DNA from: Natronomonas sp. CBA1123
GTDB taxonomy: Archaea; Halobacteriota; Halobacteria; Halobacteriales; Haloarculaceae
Direction: 5' to 3'
Length of the DNA stretch: 46,856 nt
NCBI RefSeq assembly: GCF_009741925.1
Contig: NZ_WPCC01000026.1
Coordinates: 1-46,856 of the forward strand
Under the pieces are notes generated by a model, which had not been told where the DNA came from, did no database searches, and saw nothing but the letters and a program-made list of their open reading frames with translations. A program made the position numbers and the translations under genes. Shown in pieces: positions 1-8,975 of the stretch; position 1 is the stretch's first letter; each line of letters begins with the position of its first letter.

Positions 1-1
1 C

Positions 2-883
2 CCCCGCGACGACGACCGCCTCCGCGTGCAGGCCAAGGACCTGACGCTCGACGGCTTCACGGTGACGTGGGGCGGCGACGCCGACGACCGACCGGACGTG
101 AACGTTCCGACGCCGCTCGTGGAGGCGGCGATGGGCTACATCGATGGCGCCGTCGAACAGGCCCGAGAGGTCGCCGACGCGCCCGAAACGGGCTTCGACA
201 TCACCGTCGAGAGCGACATTCCGCTCGGTGCCGGATTGGGGTCCTCTGCTGCCGTCGTCGTCGCCGGCATCGACGCTGCGACGCGGGCGCTGGGGACCGA
301 CCTCGCTCCCGAGGAACTGGCAGACCGTGCCTATCAAGTCGAACACGAGGTACAGGACGGCGAAGCCTCCCGTGCCGACACGTTCTGTTCGGCGATGGGC
401 GGGGCCGTCCGCGTGCAGGGCGACGACTGCCGACGGCTGGAGGACCCACCCAATCTCCCCTTCGTCATCGGCTACGACGGCGGAACCGGTGACACCGGCG
501 AACTCGTCGCCGGCGTCCGGGCCCTCAAAGAGGAGTACGGCTTCGCCGCCGACACGGTCGAGGCCATCGGCGACATCGTTCGGAACGGCGAGGGCGCGCT
601 CCGGAACGGCGACATCGAGGAACTCGGTCGACTGATGGACTTCAACCACGGTCTACTGTCGGCACTCGGCGTCTCGGCACGGACGCTGGACACGATGGTG
701 TGGGCCGCACGAGAGGCCGATGCTCTCGGAGCGAAACTCACGGGCGCCGGTGGCGGTGGCTGTATCGTTGCCCTGGACCGCACCGAACAGACCCACACCG
801 CCCTCGAGTACACCCCTGGCTGTGAGGAGGCGTTCCGGGCGGAGTTGGACACCGAAGGTGTCAGAGCGGAACCCGAATCATGA
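2..883 (+). CDS. mvk: mevalonate kinase, 5' end outside window
   Basis: Phosphorylates mevalonate in the archaeal mevalonate pathway to isoprenoid lipids. The frame is open from base 2, so the N-terminus lies upstream; 293 residues are visible. The GHMP-kinase ATP loop is seen as PLGAGLGSSAAV, and the C-terminal GHMP motif as KLTGAGGGGC near the end. The stop overlaps the ATG of the next gene (ATGA at 880-883), so the two are translationally coupled. The neighbour (isopentenyl phosphate kinase) supports mevalonate kinase over other GHMP kinases. The assignment of family is firm; the substrate is inferred from motif and context. Confidence 0.93.
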   Translation, partial: PRDDDRLRVQAKDLTLDGFTVTWGGDADDRPDVNVPTPLVEAAMGYIDGAVEQAREVADAPETGFDITVESDIPLGAGLGSSAAVVVAGIDAATRALGTDLAPEELADRAYQVEHEVQDGEASRADTFCSAMGGAVRVQGDDCRRLEDPPNLPFVIGYDGGTGDTGELVAGVRALKEEYGFAADTVEAIGDIVRNGEGALRNGDIEELGRLMDFNHGLLSALGVSARTLDTMVWAAREADALGAKLTGAGGGGCIVALDRTEQTHTALEYTPGCEEAFRAELDTEGVRAEPES

Positions 884-1608
884 CCACGGTACTGAAACTC
901 GGCGGGAGCGTCATCACCGAAAAGGACGGCACGGAAGCCGTCGACGTGGCGAACCTCGGCGTCGCCGTCGAGGCCCTCGCGGGACGGGAAGACATCGTCG
1001 TCGTCCACGGCGGGGGGAGTTTCGGCCACCATCACGCCGCCGAACACGGCGTCTCGACGACCGACGGGACGCACGACGACGAAGCGGTTCGAGCCATCCA
1101 CGGGGCGATGAAGCGGCTGAACGCGGCCGTCGTGGAAGGTCTCTCGGGGGAGGGGACGCCCGCACTACCGGTACATCCGTTATCGGTCGCCTCACGGGAC
1201 GCCAACGGGCGCCTTGATGCACCCACGGGCCACGTCGAAACGATGCTCGCGGAAGGGTTCGTCCCGGTTCTCCACGGCGATGTCATCGCCCATGACGAGA
1301 AAGGGGCGACCATCCTCTCGGGTGACGAACTGGTCGTCGCTCTTGCCTCTGCGCTCGATGCCGACCGCGTCGGCGTGTGTTCGGCGGTGCCGGGCGTCTA
1401 CGACGAATCCGGCGAGGTCATCGCACACATCGACTCGTTCGAAGCCGTTGCCGACGCCCTCGGCGGGAGCGACGAGACGGACGTGACCGGCGGTATGGCC
1501 GGAAAAGTCCGCCAACTGCTCGAACTCGACGCCGAGGCCTACGTCTTCGGCATCGACGGTCTCGAGGCGTTCCTCGACGGACGGCAACCGGGCACTCGAA
1601 TCGGCTGA
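880..1608 (+). CDS. ipk: isopentenyl phosphate kinase
   Basis: Makes isopentenyl diphosphate from isopentenyl phosphate, the last step of the archaeal alternative mevalonate route. The 242-residue amino-acid-kinase fold begins with LKLGGSVIT and shows VVHGGGSFGHHHA, whose histidines are typical of IPK, and a late GGMAGKV nucleotide-binding segment. The start codon overlaps the mvk stop by four bases, so both belong to one operon. A T5 run directly follows the stop. Length and motifs match the family well. Confidence 0.93.
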   Translation: MTTVLKLGGSVITEKDGTEAVDVANLGVAVEALAGREDIVVVHGGGSFGHHHAAEHGVSTTDGTHDDEAVRAIHGAMKRLNAAVVEGLSGEGTPALPVHPLSVASRDANGRLDAPTGHVETMLAEGFVPVLHGDVIAHDEKGATILSGDELVVALASALDADRVGVCSAVPGVYDESGEVIAHIDSFEAVADALGGSDETDVTGGMAGKVRQLLELDAEAYVFGIDGLEAFLDGRQPGTRIG

Positions 1609-1610
1609 AG

Positions 1611-1717
1611 GTTTTTATTCGAAGCCGGTACCAAACGCCCCGTGCCCGAGTGAACGGCCCCGGCGCCGTCGGATACCGTGCGGTGTGGCGTCGGGGAGCG
1701 GCGACACCGCCTGTTAG
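1611..1717. terminator. spacer between convergent genes with T-run and hairpin
   Basis: The 109-base gap between convergent ipk and the acyl-CoA ligase holds a T5 run at 1612-1616, right after the ipk stop, which fits an archaeal oligo-T terminator. A perfect 7-bp inverted repeat lies at 1680-1686 and 1704-1710 (GCGGTGT/ACACCGC, 17-base loop), close to the ligase stop. No coding potential is seen. The terminator role is inferred. Confidence 0.35.
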
Positions 1718-3217
1718 CTATCCAAACCGTTCGGCCAGTTCCGTCTTGTCGATTTTCTGGCTTCCGGTCCGCGGGAAGGAGTCGACGAACTCGATGCGTC
1801 GTGGCTTCTCGTAGCCGGCGAGTCCCGGGTGGTCGTCACAGAAGGACTCGACGGCGTCGGCTGTCAGTTCGTCGCCCCCGACGATTGCAGCGGTCACGGC
1901 TTCACCGAGGCGTTCGTCCGGCGTGCCTAACACGGCGACGGCGTCGATGGTGTCCATCTCGGAGAGGACGCTCTCGACGCGGGAGGGTGCGACCTTCTCC
2001 CCGCCCGAAAGGACGATATCGTCGAGACGGTCGACGAAGTACAGTGTCCCGTCTTCCCGTCGGACCACGTCGCCGGAGCGGAACCACTCGCCGTCGAAGG
2101 CCCGGTCGGTCCGGTTGGGAGCCTCCCAGTAGCGCGGCATGACGCTGTCGCCGCGGAGCCACAGCTCGCCGTCCTCGCCCTCGTCACAGTCCTCGCCGGT
2201 TTCGGGGTCGACCACCCGTGTCTCGACGGTCGGGACCGGCCGTCCGAGTGCGCCCTCTGTCCGAGGCGTCTCGGGTGTCCCTGCGACGGTCAGGCCCGCT
2301 GCCTCGGTCTGGCCGTAGTAGTTCAGCAGTTCGTCGACGCCGAAGGCCGACTCGAACTCTTGCAGCGTCGCTTCGGCGGCGGGGCTCCCGCCGTAGAAAC
2401 ACATCCGAAGCGACGAGGTGTCGTGTTCGCGGGCGGACTCGTCGCCGAGTGCGTCGACCATCATCGCCGGTACCAGCCCCGAGATGGTCGCTTCGCTTTC
2501 CGCGACGAGCCGTGCCCACTCGGCGGCGCCCCACGCCGGATGGATGACGACGGACCCACCGGTGAACAGCCCCATCAGCGTCGCGCCGTGGAACCCGCCG
2601 ACGTGGAACAGCGGCACGGAGACGACGGCGGTGTCATCGGGCGTCACGTCGTACGTCGAGATGCCGGCGTCGACCTGCGCACCGACGTTGCGGTGGGTCT
2701 GGACGACGCCCTTCGGGTCGCCCGTCGTGCCCGAGGTGTGCATGACGATGGCGGTGTCGTCGTCCAGCCGCGTCGTCGGGTCGGGGGCGTCTTCGGGGGC
2801 ACCGAACGCTTCGGAGCGGAACGCACCGGCGTGACCCTGCAGGACGGTCGGTTCGACGGTGGCGGCTTCCAGAGCGTCCTCGGCCGTGCTGGCGAAGACG
2901 GCGTCGTGGACGACGATTTCCGGAGCCACGTCGTCGAGGACGTACGCCACCTCCTCCGCCCCGAAGCGGTAGTTGGCCGGCGTGAACACACAGCCGGCGC
3001 GCCACGCTCCGAGCGCGACAGCGACGACCGTCGGATTGTCGAGCATGTAGGCTGCCACGCGGTCGCCGGGTTCCGTCCGACTATCGAGAAACGCGGCGAC
3101 GGACTTGGCCCGTTCGTCGAGGGCAGCGTAGGTGATGTCCTCGCCGTCTGGGTCGACGACCGCGGAGACGTTGGGGTTGCTTCGTGCCTGTCGTGCGAAG
3201 CGCTCGTAGAGGTTCAT
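1718..3217 (-). CDS. acyl-CoA ligase (MenE-like AMP-forming synthetase)
   Basis: A 499-residue class I adenylate-forming enzyme that would join a carboxylic acid to CoA via an acyl-AMP. The AMP-binding P-loop reads HTSGTTGDPKG, followed later by YGQTEAAG, the hinge motif with RSGDVVRREDG and a late lysine in GSQKIDKTEL. I start it at MNLYERFARQ (complement 3217), not at the upstream in-frame Met, because a TATA-like CTTATG lies about 25 bases before that codon. It resembles o-succinylbenzoate-CoA ligases in sequence, but no other menaquinone gene is nearby and the surroundings concern fatty-acid oxidation, so the substrate is left open. Confidence 0.88.
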   Translation of the reverse strand: MNLYERFARQARSNPNVSAVVDPDGEDITYAALDERAKSVAAFLDSRTEPGDRVAAYMLDNPTVVAVALGAWRAGCVFTPANYRFGAEEVAYVLDDVAPEIVVHDAVFASTAEDALEAATVEPTVLQGHAGAFRSEAFGAPEDAPDPTTRLDDDTAIVMHTSGTTGDPKGVVQTHRNVGAQVDAGISTYDVTPDDTAVVSVPLFHVGGFHGATLMGLFTGGSVVIHPAWGAAEWARLVAESEATISGLVPAMMVDALGDESAREHDTSSLRMCFYGGSPAAEATLQEFESAFGVDELLNYYGQTEAAGLTVAGTPETPRTEGALGRPVPTVETRVVDPETGEDCDEGEDGELWLRGDSVMPRYWEAPNRTDRAFDGEWFRSGDVVRREDGTLYFVDRLDDIVLSGGEKVAPSRVESVLSEMDTIDAVAVLGTPDERLGEAVTAAIVGGDELTADAVESFCDDHPGLAGYEKPRRIEFVDSFPRTGSQKIDKTELAERFG

Positions 3218-3300
3218 AGCCGTTGCTGTGTGCGCCTCGGCATAAGTGTGGGTCCCGATACCAGAGAGCACTTTTCGGTCCCGGCGCCGTTGACCGGACG

Positions 3301-4206
3301 ATGGAGTACGAACGCTTCGAGTTCACACAACCGCTGTACGGCGGGGTCAACGTCCTCCGAATCGGCAATACGCTCGTCGACACCGGCCACGTCGACCCCG
3401 TCTCGCGAGAGGCCGTCGTCGCCGCCCTCGACGACGAACTGGCCGGTATCGAGCGCGTGTTGATTACACATCCCCACATCGACCACGTCGGGGGCTCCCA
3501 GACCATCGACGCGCTGTCGGAGTTGCCTCACATAGTCCCCGAAGAGTCGGTCGATATCCTCCACGACTACGCCGGCTACCTGGAGCGTGCCCGCGAGGAG
3601 ATGACGCGACTGCTCGGTGGATTCGATGCCGACGATTCGACGTGGGATGTGTACTTTCCAATCCGCGACGACTACGCTGAGGAACGGATTCGCGTCGAAC
3701 GCCGACTGAGCGACGGCGACACGGTACGCTGTGGCGACTACGAACTGACGGCCGTCTCGACGCCGGGCCACGCCGACCCACACCTCGCCTTTCATCACGA
3801 GCCGAGCGGAACGCTGTTTTCGGGGGACCTCGTCGACCCCGACGGCCGCTTCCAGTACGGTCCGCTGTTGGGTGACGTAGGCGACTACAAGCAGTCGCTA
3901 CGGCGGATTCGGGACCTCGACCCCGAAACGCTGGTGCCGATGCACGGCCCACCGATGGACGACCCGGTGGCGCGAATCGAAGCCTCGCTTTCGAACGCCG
4001 AGGCGACAGAACGCCGACTGCTCGATTTTCTCGACGGGCATGGCCCGTGTTACGCACGGGAGTTCGTCGCCCGAGAACTCGGTGTCGACGGGGCGCGGGC
4101 GCCGTTCTTGACGCTCGTCGTCTACGAGTACCTGCGACACCTGGAAGCGGAGGGACGAGTCAGTATCGACGTGACGGTGGAGGGAATCGAGATGTCTGCC
4201 GCGTGA
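3301..4206 (+). CDS. MBL-fold metallo-hydrolase
   Basis: A 301-residue metallo-beta-lactamase-fold protein with the metal signature HPHIDHVGG, a later TPGHADPHLAFHH and FSGDLVDPDG, and the late MHGPP histidine, so the binuclear metal site looks complete. The C-terminal 60 residues form a winged-helix-like extension of the kind seen in LACTB2-type proteins. I start at ATG 3301; an earlier in-frame start would cross the divergent promoter region. It abuts the convergent acyl-CoA dehydrogenase with no spacer (stops at 4204-4206 and 4207-4209). The substrate is unknown; a thioesterase-like role beside acyl-CoA genes is only a guess. Confidence 0.85.
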   Translation: MEYERFEFTQPLYGGVNVLRIGNTLVDTGHVDPVSREAVVAALDDELAGIERVLITHPHIDHVGGSQTIDALSELPHIVPEESVDILHDYAGYLERAREEMTRLLGGFDADDSTWDVYFPIRDDYAEERIRVERRLSDGDTVRCGDYELTAVSTPGHADPHLAFHHEPSGTLFSGDLVDPDGRFQYGPLLGDVGDYKQSLRRIRDLDPETLVPMHGPPMDDPVARIEASLSNAEATERRLLDFLDGHGPCYAREFVARELGVDGARAPFLTLVVYEYLRHLEAEGRVSIDVTVEGIEMSAA

Positions 4207-5343
4207 CTACAAGTCGAGCAGTTCCTTGGCGATGATGTTGCGCTGAATCTCGCTTGCACCCTCGCCGATTTGGTAGATTTTCGTGTGCCGATAGTGGCGT
4301 TCGACCGGATAGTCGGTCGTGTAGCCGTTGCCGCCGTGGAGTTGGATGGCGTCGCTGGCGACTTCTTCGGCGATTTCGCTGGCGTACAGTTTCGCCATCG
4401 AGGCGAGTTTGGTCGGCTTCTCGCCGTCGTCGACGCGCTGGGCGGCGTCGTAGACGAGCCGACGAGCGAGTTCGACTTTCATCCCCATGTCAGCGACCTT
4501 ATGCTGGACGGCCTGGAACTCCCGGAGTTCGCGGTCGAACTGTTCGCGCTGGGAGACGTAATCGATGGTCTCCTCGAGACAGCCCTGTGCGATACCGAGG
4601 GCCTGTGCGGCGATGCCGACGCGCTCCTCCTCGAAGAATTCCATGAGTTGGTAGAACCCGGCGTCCTCGTAGCCGACGAGGTTCTCCTCTGGGACGCGCA
4701 CGCCGTCGTAGCGGAGTTGCGCCGTCTCGCTCGCGTTCCAGCCGAGTTTGTGAATCTCGCTTTCGACCTCGAAACCGTCGCGGTCGGTCTCGACGATGAA
4801 CGCCGAGATGCCGCCGTGGCTCTCACCACCAGTACGGGCCATCGTCAACACGTAGTCCGCGATGGTGCCGTGAGTGATGAACGTCTTCACGCCGTCGATG
4901 ACGTACTCGTCTCCATCCTTCTCGGCGGTGGTTTCGATGCCGGCGGCGTTCGAGCCGTGGTTCGGTTCGGTGTTGCCGAGCGCGCCGATGAGGTCGCCCT
5001 CGGCGACGCCGCGGAGAATCCACTCCTTCTGCTCGTCGGTGCCGTACTCCCGAATCATCCGGGTGCCGAACTCCGTGCCGATGGCAGCGAGCATGCCCGC
5101 GTCGACGCGGCAAATCTCCTCCATGAACAGACACGTCTCGACCTGCGAGAGGCCGGCACCACCGTACTCCTCCGGGATGGTGCCACCGACGAGTCCCGCA
5201 TCGACCGCCTTCTCCCAGACCTCCTCGGGCCACTCGCCGGTCTCCTCGTGGTGACGTGCGACGGGGGCAATCTCGTTCTCGGCGAACTCGCGGGCGGTCT
5301 GCCTGACGGCGCGTTCCTGTTCGGAAAAGCCGAAGTTAACCAT
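4207..5343 (-). CDS. acd: acyl-CoA dehydrogenase
   Basis: A 378-residue flavoprotein that introduces the alpha-beta double bond in acyl-CoA and passes electrons to ETF. The N-terminal helical domain, [12 protein letters not shown] middle segment and C-terminal [19 protein letters not shown] are typical. The catalytic base glutamate is present in GEGASEIQR. The likely electron acceptor, EtfAB plus ETF:quinone oxidoreductase, is encoded about 10 kb away in this window. The upstream region holds a TTAAAC box on the minus strand about 25 bases before the start. The chain-length preference cannot be read from the sequence. Confidence 0.93.
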   Translation of the reverse strand: MVNFGFSEQERAVRQTAREFAENEIAPVARHHEETGEWPEEVWEKAVDAGLVGGTIPEEYGGAGLSQVETCLFMEEICRVDAGMLAAIGTEFGTRMIREYGTDEQKEWILRGVAEGDLIGALGNTEPNHGSNAAGIETTAEKDGDEYVIDGVKTFITHGTIADYVLTMARTGGESHGGISAFIVETDRDGFEVESEIHKLGWNASETAQLRYDGVRVPEENLVGYEDAGFYQLMEFFEEERVGIAAQALGIAQGCLEETIDYVSQREQFDRELREFQAVQHKVADMGMKVELARRLVYDAAQRVDDGEKPTKLASMAKLYASEIAEEVASDAIQLHGGNGYTTDYPVERHYRHTKIYQIGEGASEIQRNIIAKELLDL

Positions 5344-5450
5344 GAAACTACCAACGAGTATTAGAGTTTAATCCTGCCGACGTTCGCAGGTACTGCCGGA
5401 AGATGTGGTGGCGTAACACTAATCAATAATGATGTATACTAGCACACAGC
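5344..5450. promoter_or_regulatory. divergent promoter region, acyl-CoA dehydrogenase / acyl-CoA ligase
   Basis: The 107-base gap between divergent acd and the acyl-CoA ligase is AT-richer than its flanks. It carries GTATTAGAGTTTAATCC near 5358-5374, which resembles two half-sites of the GTATTAATCC repeat found before the dienoyl-CoA-reductase-like gene (6959-6997). TATACTA lies near 5433 on the plus strand. A shared regulator of the oxidation genes is possible but unproven. Confidence 0.4.
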
Positions 5451-6953
5451 ATGAATTTTGCCACCCACGTCGATGCGATAGCTCGCAGTGCACCCGACCG
5501 ACTGGCGATGACCGACCACACGCGGGAAGTCACCTACGCGGAGTTGGCCGGAGAAACCAATGCCTTCGCGAACGCCTTAGAATCGCTCGGCGTCGAGGCG
5601 GGCGACCGGGTCGCGCTGTACCTGCCGAACAGTATCGGCTTCATGACCGCGTATCTGGGCGCGATGAAACGCGGTGCGATTCCGTTCCCCATCAACATGC
5701 GCTTTCAGGGCGAGGAGATACAGTACGTACTGGAGGATTCGGGGGCGGTCGCGGCGGTGACACACGGCCAGTTCGAGGACGTGCTCGCCGGATTGGACGT
5801 GCCGTCGCTGGAACACCTCATCGTCGCCGACGGCGAACAGGGTCACAGTTACCGCGAACTCGTCGGAGCCGCCGACACCGAGTACGACGCCTATCCGCGG
5901 AAGGAGGACGAACTCGCGGAGTTGATGTACACCAGCGGAACGACCGGTCGGCCGAAGGGCGTCAAACACACCCACCGGAACCTCGGAACGAACGCCCGCG
6001 GCCTCGTCGAGGCGATGGGGTGGTCGAAGGACACGACGACGCTGACGGTGTGTCCGCTGTTCCACGTCTCGGGGCTGAACGTCTCGACGACGCCGCTTTT
6101 GACCGTCGGCGCGGAGAACCACTTCCTGCCGGAGTGGGACCCCGACGCCGCCCTCGCGACGATGGCCGAACACGACGCCACCTACGCCTTCTTCATTCCG
6201 ACGATGGTCATCGACTTACTGGAGCGGGACGTGTCCAACTACGACCTCTCTTCGCTGGAATTGATTGGCGTCGGCGGGTCGCCGATGCCGAAAGAGCGCA
6301 TCGAGACCGTCGAGGAGACCTTCGGCGTGACGCTCTTGGAGGGGTACGGCATGACCGAAACGACACCGCTGGCAGCTATCAACCGACCCGGACAAGACGT
6401 TCGGAAAGCAGGCAGCATCGGCCCGCCGGCGACGGAGGTCGTCGACGTACGCATCGAGAACCCCGAGACGGGCGAGGCCGTCGGCACCGACGAGAAGGGC
6501 GAACTGCTGTGGCACGGCGACACCGTCACGCCGGGGTACTTCCGGATGCCCGAAAAGAACGAGGAGGCCTTCGTTCGGCGGGAGGGCAAACGGTGGCTCC
6601 GCTCGGGCGACATCGCCCGGATGGACGAGGACGGCCACCTCTTCGTCGAGGACCGCATCGACGACATGATTATCACCGGCGGCGAGAACGTCTATCCCCG
6701 CGAAATCGAGGACGTAATCTACGAACTCGACGGCGTCGTCGAGGTAGCCGTCATCGGGACGCCACACGACCGACTCGGCGAGACGGTCACCGCCGTCGTC
6801 GTCGGGGACGGACTCTCGGCCGACGATGTCGAAGAGCACTGTCGTGGCCGGTTGACCGACTACAAGGTCCCCCGCCGCATCGAGTTCGTCGAGGCGTTGC
6901 CGAAGACCTCCACGCGGAAAATCGACAAGGTGTCGCTTCGGGACGATTTCTGA
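5451..6953 (+). CDS. long-chain-type acyl-CoA ligase
   Basis: A 500-residue AMP-forming acyl-CoA synthetase that would activate a fatty acid before beta-oxidation. The P-loop LMYTSGTTGRPKG, the GYGMTETTP motif, LRSGDIARMDEDGH and the late catalytic lysine in STRKIDKVSL are all present. ATG 5451 gives the family-standard N-terminus MNFATHVDAIARSAP; a longer frame upstream has no such similarity. It is divergent from the acyl-CoA dehydrogenase and followed by an SDR after 68 bases, which supports a fatty-acid substrate. Confidence 0.9.
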   Translation: MNFATHVDAIARSAPDRLAMTDHTREVTYAELAGETNAFANALESLGVEAGDRVALYLPNSIGFMTAYLGAMKRGAIPFPINMRFQGEEIQYVLEDSGAVAAVTHGQFEDVLAGLDVPSLEHLIVADGEQGHSYRELVGAADTEYDAYPRKEDELAELMYTSGTTGRPKGVKHTHRNLGTNARGLVEAMGWSKDTTTLTVCPLFHVSGLNVSTTPLLTVGAENHFLPEWDPDAALATMAEHDATYAFFIPTMVIDLLERDVSNYDLSSLELIGVGGSPMPKERIETVEETFGVTLLEGYGMTETTPLAAINRPGQDVRKAGSIGPPATEVVDVRIENPETGEAVGTDEKGELLWHGDTVTPGYFRMPEKNEEAFVRREGKRWLRSGDIARMDEDGHLFVEDRIDDMIITGGENVYPREIEDVIYELDGVVEVAVIGTPHDRLGETVTAVVVGDGLSADDVEEHCRGRLTDYKVPRRIEFVEALPKTSTRKIDKVSLRDDF

Positions 6954-6958
6954 CGCCC

Positions 6959-6997
6959 GTATTAATCCCCCGGTAGTGGGAGACGACGGATTAATAC
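6959..6997. promoter_or_regulatory. perfect 10-bp inverted repeat in the SDR promoter
   Basis: GTATTAATCC at 6959-6968 is mirrored exactly by GGATTAATAC at 6988-6997 with a 19-base spacer. The right arm supplies the ATTAATA TATA-like box about 25 bases before the ATG at 7022. A dimeric regulator bound here would cover the promoter. The repeat itself is certain; its role is inferred. Confidence 0.5.
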
Positions 6998-7021
6998 TGG
7001 CTCCCTGCGGGGGTTGTTCGC

Positions 7022-7831
7022 ATGCCGAACGATTGGCCGGAGACGCCACCGAGTACCGACATCTTCGCTGACGACTTGCTGGACGGAGAGACCGCGCTCA
7101 TCACGGGCGGCGGAACCGGTATCGGCGAGGAGATGGCGCTGGCCTTCGCCGACCACGGCGCCGACGTGGCCGTCGCCTCTCGGGACATGGACCACCTCGA
7201 ACCCGTCGCCGAAGCCGTCGAGGAGAAGGGCCAGAACGCCTGTGCGACGACCGTCGACATCCGCGAGAAAGACGAGGTCGACGCGATGCGTGATACGGTT
7301 CTCGACGAACTGGGCGACATCTCGATTCTCGTCAACAACGCCGGCGCGAACTTCCTGACGCCACTTGAGGACCTCTCGGCGAACGGGTGGCGGGCCGTCG
7401 TCGGCACCATCCTCGACGGGACGGCCTACTGTACGATGAGCGTCGGCGATTACATGATAGACAACGGCGGCGGCTCCATCATCGCGATGGGGGCGACGAA
7501 CTCCGTCCACGGCGCGCCGTTCCACGGCCACTCCGGGGCCGGGAAGGCCGGCGTCCACAACCTGATGCAGACGGTCGCGAGCGAATGGGCGAAGTACAAC
7601 GTCCGCGCGAACACCATCGCACCGGGTATCATCGAGACGGAGGGCGTCACCGAAGCGGCCGGCGGCGCGCTCCCGGAGCAGATACTCGACACCGTCCCGG
7701 CCGACCGCTTCGGGACCGCGGGCGACTGCGTACCGCTCGCGGTGTTCCTCGCGTCGGATGCCTCGGCGTACGTCACCGGCAGTTACTATGCCGTCGACGG
7801 CGGGCACCTGCTGTTGCCGTCGCCGTACTAG
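7022..7831 (+). CDS. SDR oxidoreductase, 2,4-dienoyl-CoA reductase-like
   Basis: A 269-residue short-chain dehydrogenase with the cofactor motif GGGTGIGEEM and NNAG. It matches the 2,4-dienoyl-CoA reductase subgroup better than ordinary SDRs: LDGTAYCT in the middle, SGAGKAGV where ordinary family members have YxxxK, and APGIIETEGV afterwards. The position of the usual catalytic tyrosine holds serine, as in mitochondrial DECR1, but the tyrosine that DECR1 supplies 11 residues earlier is not seen here. It would process unsaturated acyl-CoA, in line with its acyl-CoA ligase and dehydrogenase neighbours. The family is sure, the exact reaction probable. Confidence 0.85.
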   Translation: MPNDWPETPPSTDIFADDLLDGETALITGGGTGIGEEMALAFADHGADVAVASRDMDHLEPVAEAVEEKGQNACATTVDIREKDEVDAMRDTVLDELGDISILVNNAGANFLTPLEDLSANGWRAVVGTILDGTAYCTMSVGDYMIDNGGGSIIAMGATNSVHGAPFHGHSGAGKAGVHNLMQTVASEWAKYNVRANTIAPGIIETEGVTEAAGGALPEQILDTVPADRFGTAGDCVPLAVFLASDASAYVTGSYYAVDGGHLLLPSPY

Positions 7832-7890
7832 GGTTTGATTTCCCTCCCGCTCCGACCGCCATCTATGCCCTCCATCCGTGGTGGTTCGGC

Positions 7891-8679
7891 GTGAGCCTCG
7901 TCGTCGGTGTTCTCGGCTCGCTGTTGTTCGCCGTGGGCGTTCTCGGCGTCGGATACGGCTGGCGCCGGCGCCGACAGCGAAGCGTCATCGCGGGCACCGA
8001 GACGACGGACGTGTTGCGGTTGACTCCAGGGCCGGCCGAAGTGGTCGGGACTGCAGAACGGAGCGACGATGGCCCGCTCCCGGCACCGTTTTCCGAGGAA
8101 TCGTGTCTCCTCGCCGAGTGGGAAATCGAGGAGTGGGACGAGTCGGGGAAACACTCCAGTTGGCGAACCGAGGGACAGGGGACCGTGACGACGCCCTTCT
8201 ACGTCGACGACGGCACCGACCGCGTGTTGGTTCGACCGGGCGAGGCGACGGTCGAACTCTCCGGTCCTCGTGGGACAACTCACGTTGGCGTCGACGAGAA
8301 TCCACCCGAGGCGATACAGCGGTTTCTCGACCTCGATTCGACGCCCGGTGACCCCGACGAGGCACTCATCAAGGCCCTCGACTGGGGAACGCAGGTCGGT
8401 GACCGAAAATATCATCAACGACTCCTGAACCCCGGCGACGAAGTGTACGTCCACGGAACTGCGACCCGAGTCGGCGCGGAGACGTTCGGAGCCAACGACT
8501 TCGAGTTGGTCGAGTCGGCCGACGACGGCCACCCCGACGCGGAGCTGTTCCTCGTCGCCGACAGCACCGAGTCGGAGCTCGTCGCGGATAGACGGGATTG
8601 GCTGCTGTACGCCGGGGCAGGCGGACTCGTCGCCCTCGTCGGTCTCGGAGTGGTGGCAGCGACGGCGCTTCCACCGTAA
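7891..8679 (+). CDS. membrane protein with GIDE-like architecture
   Basis: A hypothetical 262-residue protein with one membrane segment at each end (SLVVGVLGSLLFAVGVLGVG and LLYAGAGGLVALVGLGVVAA) around an acidic middle domain containing CLLAEWEIEEWDESGKHSSW. The layout, and a middle segment with a Cys-x4-Trp and a later PGDEVYVHG, recall GIDE-domain membrane proteins, though no RING domain is present. No in-frame ATG exists between the SDR stop and the first membrane segment, so GTG 7891 is chosen; this start is uncertain. It lies 59 bases downstream of the SDR and could share its transcript. Confidence 0.65.
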   Translation: MSLVVGVLGSLLFAVGVLGVGYGWRRRRQRSVIAGTETTDVLRLTPGPAEVVGTAERSDDGPLPAPFSEESCLLAEWEIEEWDESGKHSSWRTEGQGTVTTPFYVDDGTDRVLVRPGEATVELSGPRGTTHVGVDENPPEAIQRFLDLDSTPGDPDEALIKALDWGTQVGDRKYHQRLLNPGDEVYVHGTATRVGAETFGANDFELVESADDGHPDAELFLVADSTESELVADRRDWLLYAGAGGLVALVGLGVVAATALPP

Positions 8680-8975
8680 TCGCCGGCGGAGAGACGCTAC
8701 AGCGTGAGTTCGTCCGACCCACGTACTTTTTAACCCCAGAGATAGAAGCTTCGGATAACCGAGCAACGGTCGCCCCGGACACGTATGGGCGACCGGCAGA
8801 CGCTGGCGGGAGACGGTCGACTGGGCAGGAACGTGGCGGCGTTGCCGCGACGGTTGCCTCGTCGGTTCCGACCGCCGGCCCACCGAATCGGTCGGTGTCG
8901 CGTCCGTCATAGACGGCCCTGCGGAAGCCGGTCGCTCGTTCGTGAGTCCGGAGAGCGGTCTCTCGGCTCTCAACT
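8680..8975. other. 296-base gap: rnj promoter and long structured leader
   Basis: TTTTTAA at 8727-8733 is the only strong TATA-like box before rnj, which predicts a transcript start near 8757 and a leader of about 220 bases. Just before the start codon, GAGAG (8951-8955) can pair with CTCTC (8960-8964), or GAGAGC (8951-8956) with GCTCTC (8966-8971); these are alternative hairpins. A 66-codon frame at 8785-8985 overlaps rnj and has Arg-rich, noncoding-like composition, so I do not call it. No SRP or RNase P RNA signature was found. Confidence 0.4.

Noticed and set aside
8757-8975. Possible SRP or RNase P RNA in the rnj leader
   Set aside because: A short GCGGAAGCC stretch recalls the SRP core, but the expected surrounding conserved loops were not found, nor the RNase P core motifs.
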